Part shown: piece by piece, positions 61,400 through 64,000 of the stretch
Layout of the letters: each line of letters opens with the position of its first letter
Numbering within the stretch: the stretch's first letter is position 1
Source of the DNA: Nocardioides marmorisolisilvae
Lineage (GTDB): Bacteria > Actinomycetota > Actinomycetes > Propionibacteriales > Nocardioidaceae
Direction: 5' to 3'
Assembly: GCF_031656915.1 (NCBI RefSeq)
Contig: NZ_CP134227.1
Span: 2,666,001-2,730,000, forward strand
DNA length: 64,000 bases
Translations under genes and position numbers: made by a program
The notes under the pieces: model-generated
Told to the model about the DNA's origin: nothing
Seen by the model: the letters and a program-made list of their open reading frames with translations, nothing else
Databases searched by the model: none

Positions 61400-62385
61400 A
61401 CACCCTGGCCGCCAGCTTGCAGACCTACTTCACCACCTTCGCCCACAGCCAACGGGACCTGTCGAGTCACACGATCGGCTCCTACCGCGACACGTGGCGG
61501 ATGCTGATCAAGTACCTGACCGCGACACTCGGGGTCAGCATCGACGCGGTCGACTTCGACGCCGTCACCGCGACGAACATCACTAGGTTCCTGGACTACC
61601 TCGAACACGAACGCGGCAACAGCACCAAGACCCGCAACGTCCGCCTGACCGCGATCCGCGCCGTGCTCAGCCGGGCACTGCCCGACCACCCCGAACACGC
61701 AGCAACGATCACTCAGGTCCTCGCGATCCCGCCCAAACGCACGACCAGACCGGTCATCGAGTTCCTCACCCCCGACGAGGTCGTCGCGCTCCTCGCCGCG
61801 CCCGACACGACGACCCGGACCGGGCGACGAGACCACGCACTCCTGGCCATGACCGTGCAGACCGGACTTCGCATCAGCGAGGTCTGCTCACTCACCATCG
61901 ACGACGTCCACCTCGGCACCGGCCCACACGTCACCTGCACCGGCAAAGGACGGCGCCAACGCATCACGCCCCTGACCGGCGCAACGCTAAACGTGATGAC
62001 GGACTACCTGACAGAGCGATCCGCCCGGCCCGGGACCGCACTGTTCAGCGGCCCTCACGGCCTGTCCCTGTCCCGCGACGCACTCGAGCATCGCCTTGCC
62101 ACCCACGTCGCGGCCGCAGCCCGCGCCTGTCCCAGCCTGACCGGGAAACACGTCACGATGCACACCCTGCGACACACCGCAGCGATGAACCTGCTCGCCG
62201 CCGGAGTCGACGTCGCCGTCATCGCGCTGTGGCTCGGGCACGCCGACACCCACAGCACCGACGCCTACCTCCACGCCGACATGGCCATCAAGCAAGCAGC
62301 CCTCGACCGAACCCGACCACCCGAGGTGAAGCCCGGGACCTACCGCCCCGCGCCCGACATCCTCACCTGGCTCACCGCACTTTGA
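61396..62385 (+). CDS. RIT tyrosine recombinase 3
   Basis: A 329-residue recombinase. Arg in TGLRISEVCSLT, HTLRHTAAMNLLA, LGHADTHSTDAYLHAD with the nucleophile Tyr in AYLHAD. Its arm/core-binding part has TYFTTFAHSQRDLSSHTIGSYRDTWRMLIKYL. It ends 56 bp before the right inverted repeat. The three proteins differ clearly from one another, so each may have a distinct role in recombination. Confidence 0.9.
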   Translation: MNTLAASLQTYFTTFAHSQRDLSSHTIGSYRDTWRMLIKYLTATLGVSIDAVDFDAVTATNITRFLDYLEHERGNSTKTRNVRLTAIRAVLSRALPDHPEHAATITQVLAIPPKRTTRPVIEFLTPDEVVALLAAPDTTTRTGRRDHALLAMTVQTGLRISEVCSLTIDDVHLGTGPHVTCTGKGRRQRITPLTGATLNVMTDYLTERSARPGTALFSGPHGLSLSRDALEHRLATHVAAAARACPSLTGKHVTMHTLRHTAAMNLLAAGVDVAVIALWLGHADTHSTDAYLHADMAIKQAALDRTRPPEVKPGTYRPAPDILTWLTAL

Positions 62386-62441
62386 CTATGCCGACCATGC
62401 CGCATCGAAGGCCGCACCGGCAAAGACCATCCTGAGGAACA

Positions 62442-62473
62442 TCGGCATAGTTCGGAGGTCGGCATAGGACTTC
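62442..62473 (+). repeat. RIT terminal inverted repeat, right (32 bp)
   Basis: Exact reverse complement of 59036-59067, with two inverted TATGCCGA(C) copies. A further direct copy is at 62386-62395, just after the third recombinase gene. Confidence 0.88.
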
Positions 62474-62474
62474 C

Positions 62475-62492
62475 AATGCCGACGTCGGCATT
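62475..62492. repeat. 18-bp perfect palindrome at the RIT right junction
   Basis: AATGCCGACGTCGGCATT, two head-to-head copies of the ATGCCGAC motif, lies between the right inverted repeat and the transposase fragment. It has no counterpart at the left end. Confidence 0.75.
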
Positions 62493-62496
62493 GCAT

Positions 62497-62922
62497 GTCG
62501 GACTGCCAGGTTTCGTTGGGCATCTCGGCGGCGAAGCGGATGTAGGACGACTTCGGCTTCTTCTTCGGCTCCGGGGTGACCAGGCCGTGCTTGGCCAGAT
62601 AGCGCGAGATTGTCGCCCGTGACACCACGGTCGAGTGGTGGTGCTCGAGGTGCCACTTGATGGTGTCGGGACCGGCGTCCAGCCCGGTCGCGGTCAGTTT
62701 CTCGCGCAGCTCGAGGATCAGCTCGACGGCCTCAGTGGGGATTGTGGTCGGGACGCTGTGAGGGCGCCTGGAGCGTGGTTCGAAGGCTGAGTCGCCCTCG
62801 GTCTTGTAGCGGGCGAGGAGCTCGAAGAGCCAGGACTCAGAGACGCCGTACTGGGCGGCGACCTCGCGGACGGGTCGGTTCTCGACCACCACGGAGGTGA
62901 TCAGCAATCGGTTCAGTGTCAT
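62497..62922 (-). pseudogene. N-terminal fragment of IS481 transposase
   Basis: One hundred and forty-two codons with two helix-turn-helix units (VREVAAQYGVSESWLFELLARYK and TVVSRATISRYLAKHGLV) and ending NETWQSD, whose Asp is the first catalytic residue. The frame continues at 59038. Beyond the junction it reads 36 unrelated residues into the RIT end. Confidence 0.92.
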
Positions 62923-63023
62923 GCCCGGACGCTGGGACCGGACCGACGCTCAGTCCGGGATGACTCGCGACATCACTCCGCGATGTCTTGAGACATGGCT
63001 CCGGGATGTCCTGAGCCAGGACA

Positions 63024-63038
63024 CCGCCCCCTCTGCTC
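63024..63038 (+). repeat. IS481 target duplication, right copy (15 bp)
   Basis: Exact copy of 58189-58203, directly after the ACA end of the element. Confidence 0.85.
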
Positions 63039-63060
63039 CTGGCCTGGTCGGCCCGTCTGC

Positions 63061-64000
63061 TCAGCGGAGCGGCGCGAACCTGCCCGGCTCGGGCCGGTGG
63101 GCGGAGGCCTCCTCGTCGCGACGGGCCCGACGGCCGCGGCTGCCGGTGAAGACCTGGTCGACGCGGATCACCACGAAGCCGATCATCAGACCGAGGACCA
63201 GGCTGTAGACCGCGCCCAGCACGTTCGCGGTGGTGGTCACGCCCGCCATGACGAAGCGGGTCGTCGCCGGGGCGGTCACCGCGATCCCGAAGGCGCACAC
63301 CCACCAGCCCTGGCGACGGCGCGCCCGCATGAAGACCCCCCAGCACAGTGCCGGGACACCGAGCAGGGTCTCGATCGGATGCGGTACGGCGTGCAGGTGC
63401 GTACGCACCGCGGTGCGCACGTCATCGACCCATGAGACGAGGGTCGGCGACCCCCACCTGCCGAACGCCTCGGAGTAGGCGAGCGCGAGCACCAGCAGCA
63501 GCACCGCGGTGCCGGCCACGACATAGCCACGAGTGCCCAGCCCGGTGAGCCCGGCGCCGAGCCGGTAGACCAGCGCGAACGCCGCCACCAGACCGATGCC
63601 CAGCACGACGTAGCCGAACCGGCCGGTGTCCAGGTGCGTGTGCAGCGCACCGACGCCGAGGCCGGCGACCGTGGCGAGCGCGCAGGCGACGAGCACCTCC
63701 ACCACCGCGCGGCCGAATCCCGGAGCCGGGGTGGTCGCCATCAGCGCCAAAGTCGCCCCGAGACCGGCCACGCCCACGGCGCCGCCCGCGAGCAGGTGCT
63801 GCTCGAGCGTGATCGTCGCGACAACGCCGTACCCGACGGCCAGCAGCGCGGGCAGCCAGGGCCGGCCACCGGTGCGCACCGCCAGCCCGGCGGCGAGGAC
63901 GGCCGCCAGCGCGGCGGCCGCTGCCGGGCCGACGCGGTCCGGCAGGTCACGCATCCGGTCGGTCACCAGGACACCGAGACACACCACCAGTGCCAGCAGC
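63061..64000 (-). CDS. Polytopic membrane protein, 5' end outside the window
   Basis: At least 313 residues, open to the window edge, so the start is missing. About eight hydrophobic segments are visible (AAAALAAVLAAGLAV, LLAGGAVGVAGLGATLALM, VVEVLVACALATVAGLG, GYVVLGIGLVAAFALVYRL, VVAGTAVLLLVLALAYSEA and others), ending in an Arg-rich tail. No family is recognised. It could be a sensor or transporter; nothing supports a choice. Confidence 0.65.
   Translation of the reverse strand, partial: LLALVVCLGVLVTDRMRDLPDRVGPAAAAALAAVLAAGLAVRTGGRPWLPALLAVGYGVVATITLEQHLLAGGAVGVAGLGATLALMATTPAPGFGRAVVEVLVACALATVAGLGVGALHTHLDTGRFGYVVLGIGLVAAFALVYRLGAGLTGLGTRGYVVAGTAVLLLVLALAYSEAFGRWGSPTLVSWVDDVRTAVRTHLHAVPHPIETLLGVPALCWGVFMRARRRQGWWVCAFGIAVTAPATTRFVMAGVTTTANVLGAVYSLVLGLMIGFVVIRVDQVFTGSRGRRARRDEEASAHRPEPGRFAPLR

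Larger units (their letters stand above)
59039..62496 (+). mobile_element. Recombinase-in-trio (RIT) element inserted in the IS481 transposase
   Basis: Three adjacent tyrosine recombinase genes, each overlapping the next by 4 bp, lie between perfect 32-bp inverted repeats, which defines the RIT class. The insertion joins exactly into the transposase after codon GAC (WQSD) and before TTC. A GAC triplet precedes both junctions, hinting at a short duplication. An 18-bp palindrome (62475-62492) lies just outside the right inverted repeat. RIT elements are known in several bacterial phyla, but their mobility mechanism is poorly characterised. Confidence 0.88.
58204..63023. mobile_element. IS481-family insertion sequence interrupted by a RIT element
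   Basis: A composite of 4.82 kb. Ends TGTGATGTCTCAAGACATCC and its inverted partner share 21 of 25 bases; a 15-bp target duplication flanks the whole. The transposase gene is on the minus strand and split: 62497-62922 and 58268-59038. Removing the inner insertion leaves about 1.36 kb, normal for the family. The nested RIT element has killed the transposase. Confidence 0.9.

Overview
The window is high-GC actinobacterial chromosome, most like Nocardioides or a close relative in the Propionibacteriales. This rests on pervasive GTG starts, the conserved block dnaX-ebfC-recR-lysC-asd, an actinobacterial small SRP RNA, KstR-like operators and an integrative element of the actinomycete (AICE) type. 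I inferred the genus from gene content and protein character; no database comparison was run.

Layout. 1-8.7 kb is conserved core: a Pro/Ala-rich membrane protein, then on the minus strand dnaX, ebfC, recR, a DUF5063 gene, lysC and asd, followed by a glycoside-hydrolase-like lipoprotein and the SRP RNA. 8.75-20.63 kb is an AICE inserted in a tRNA-Ser(GGA) gene, bounded by 68-bp identical direct repeats. It has a tight minus-strand operon (small transfer protein, membrane spread protein, FtsK-like Tra, zinc-ribbon peptide, RepSA-like initiator, Xis, Int). Divergent from it are a regulator and a Nudix gene, with an HD gene facing them. The cargo is a large secreted protein ending in a phospholipase A2-like domain plus a small membrane protein.

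20.7-37.4 kb is mixed chromosome: DinB, PhzF, LysR, a three-gene phosphotransferase operon and a KstD-like flavoprotein that both carry KstR-type operators, a HerA-like ATPase, a cation/proton antiporter, a TetR/P450 pair with a perfect 9-3-9 operator, and an ECF sigma factor with its membrane partner. 37.4-47.4 kb is a long minus-strand operon for acyl-CoA catabolism (TetR, TIGR03084 protein, AtuA in two pieces, two acyl-CoA dehydrogenases, both subunits of a biotin-dependent acyl-CoA carboxylase, enoyl-CoA hydratase). It resembles the acyclic terpene utilization (Atu) pathway in content.

47.4-58.2 kb holds housekeeping genes and tRNA genes for Arg(ACG), Ser(GCU) and Ser(UGA). An IS21-family element (6-bp target duplication) splits a hypothetical gene there, and a tiny secreted peptide lies convergent to a LuxR-type regulator. 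58.2-63.0 kb is a nested mobile element: an IS481-family insertion sequence with a 15-bp target duplication at the 3' end of tRNA-Ser(UGA), itself interrupted by a 'recombinase in trio' (RIT) element with perfect 32-bp inverted repeats. The window ends inside a membrane protein gene.

The most unusual items are the PLA2-like secreted cargo with its small membrane neighbour in the AICE, the RIT-in-IS481-in-tRNA nest with its array of TATGCCGAC sites, the secreted peptide/regulator pair, the 22-bp repeat clusters in the acyl-CoA operon, and a related-looking repeat translated inside the carboxyltransferase.
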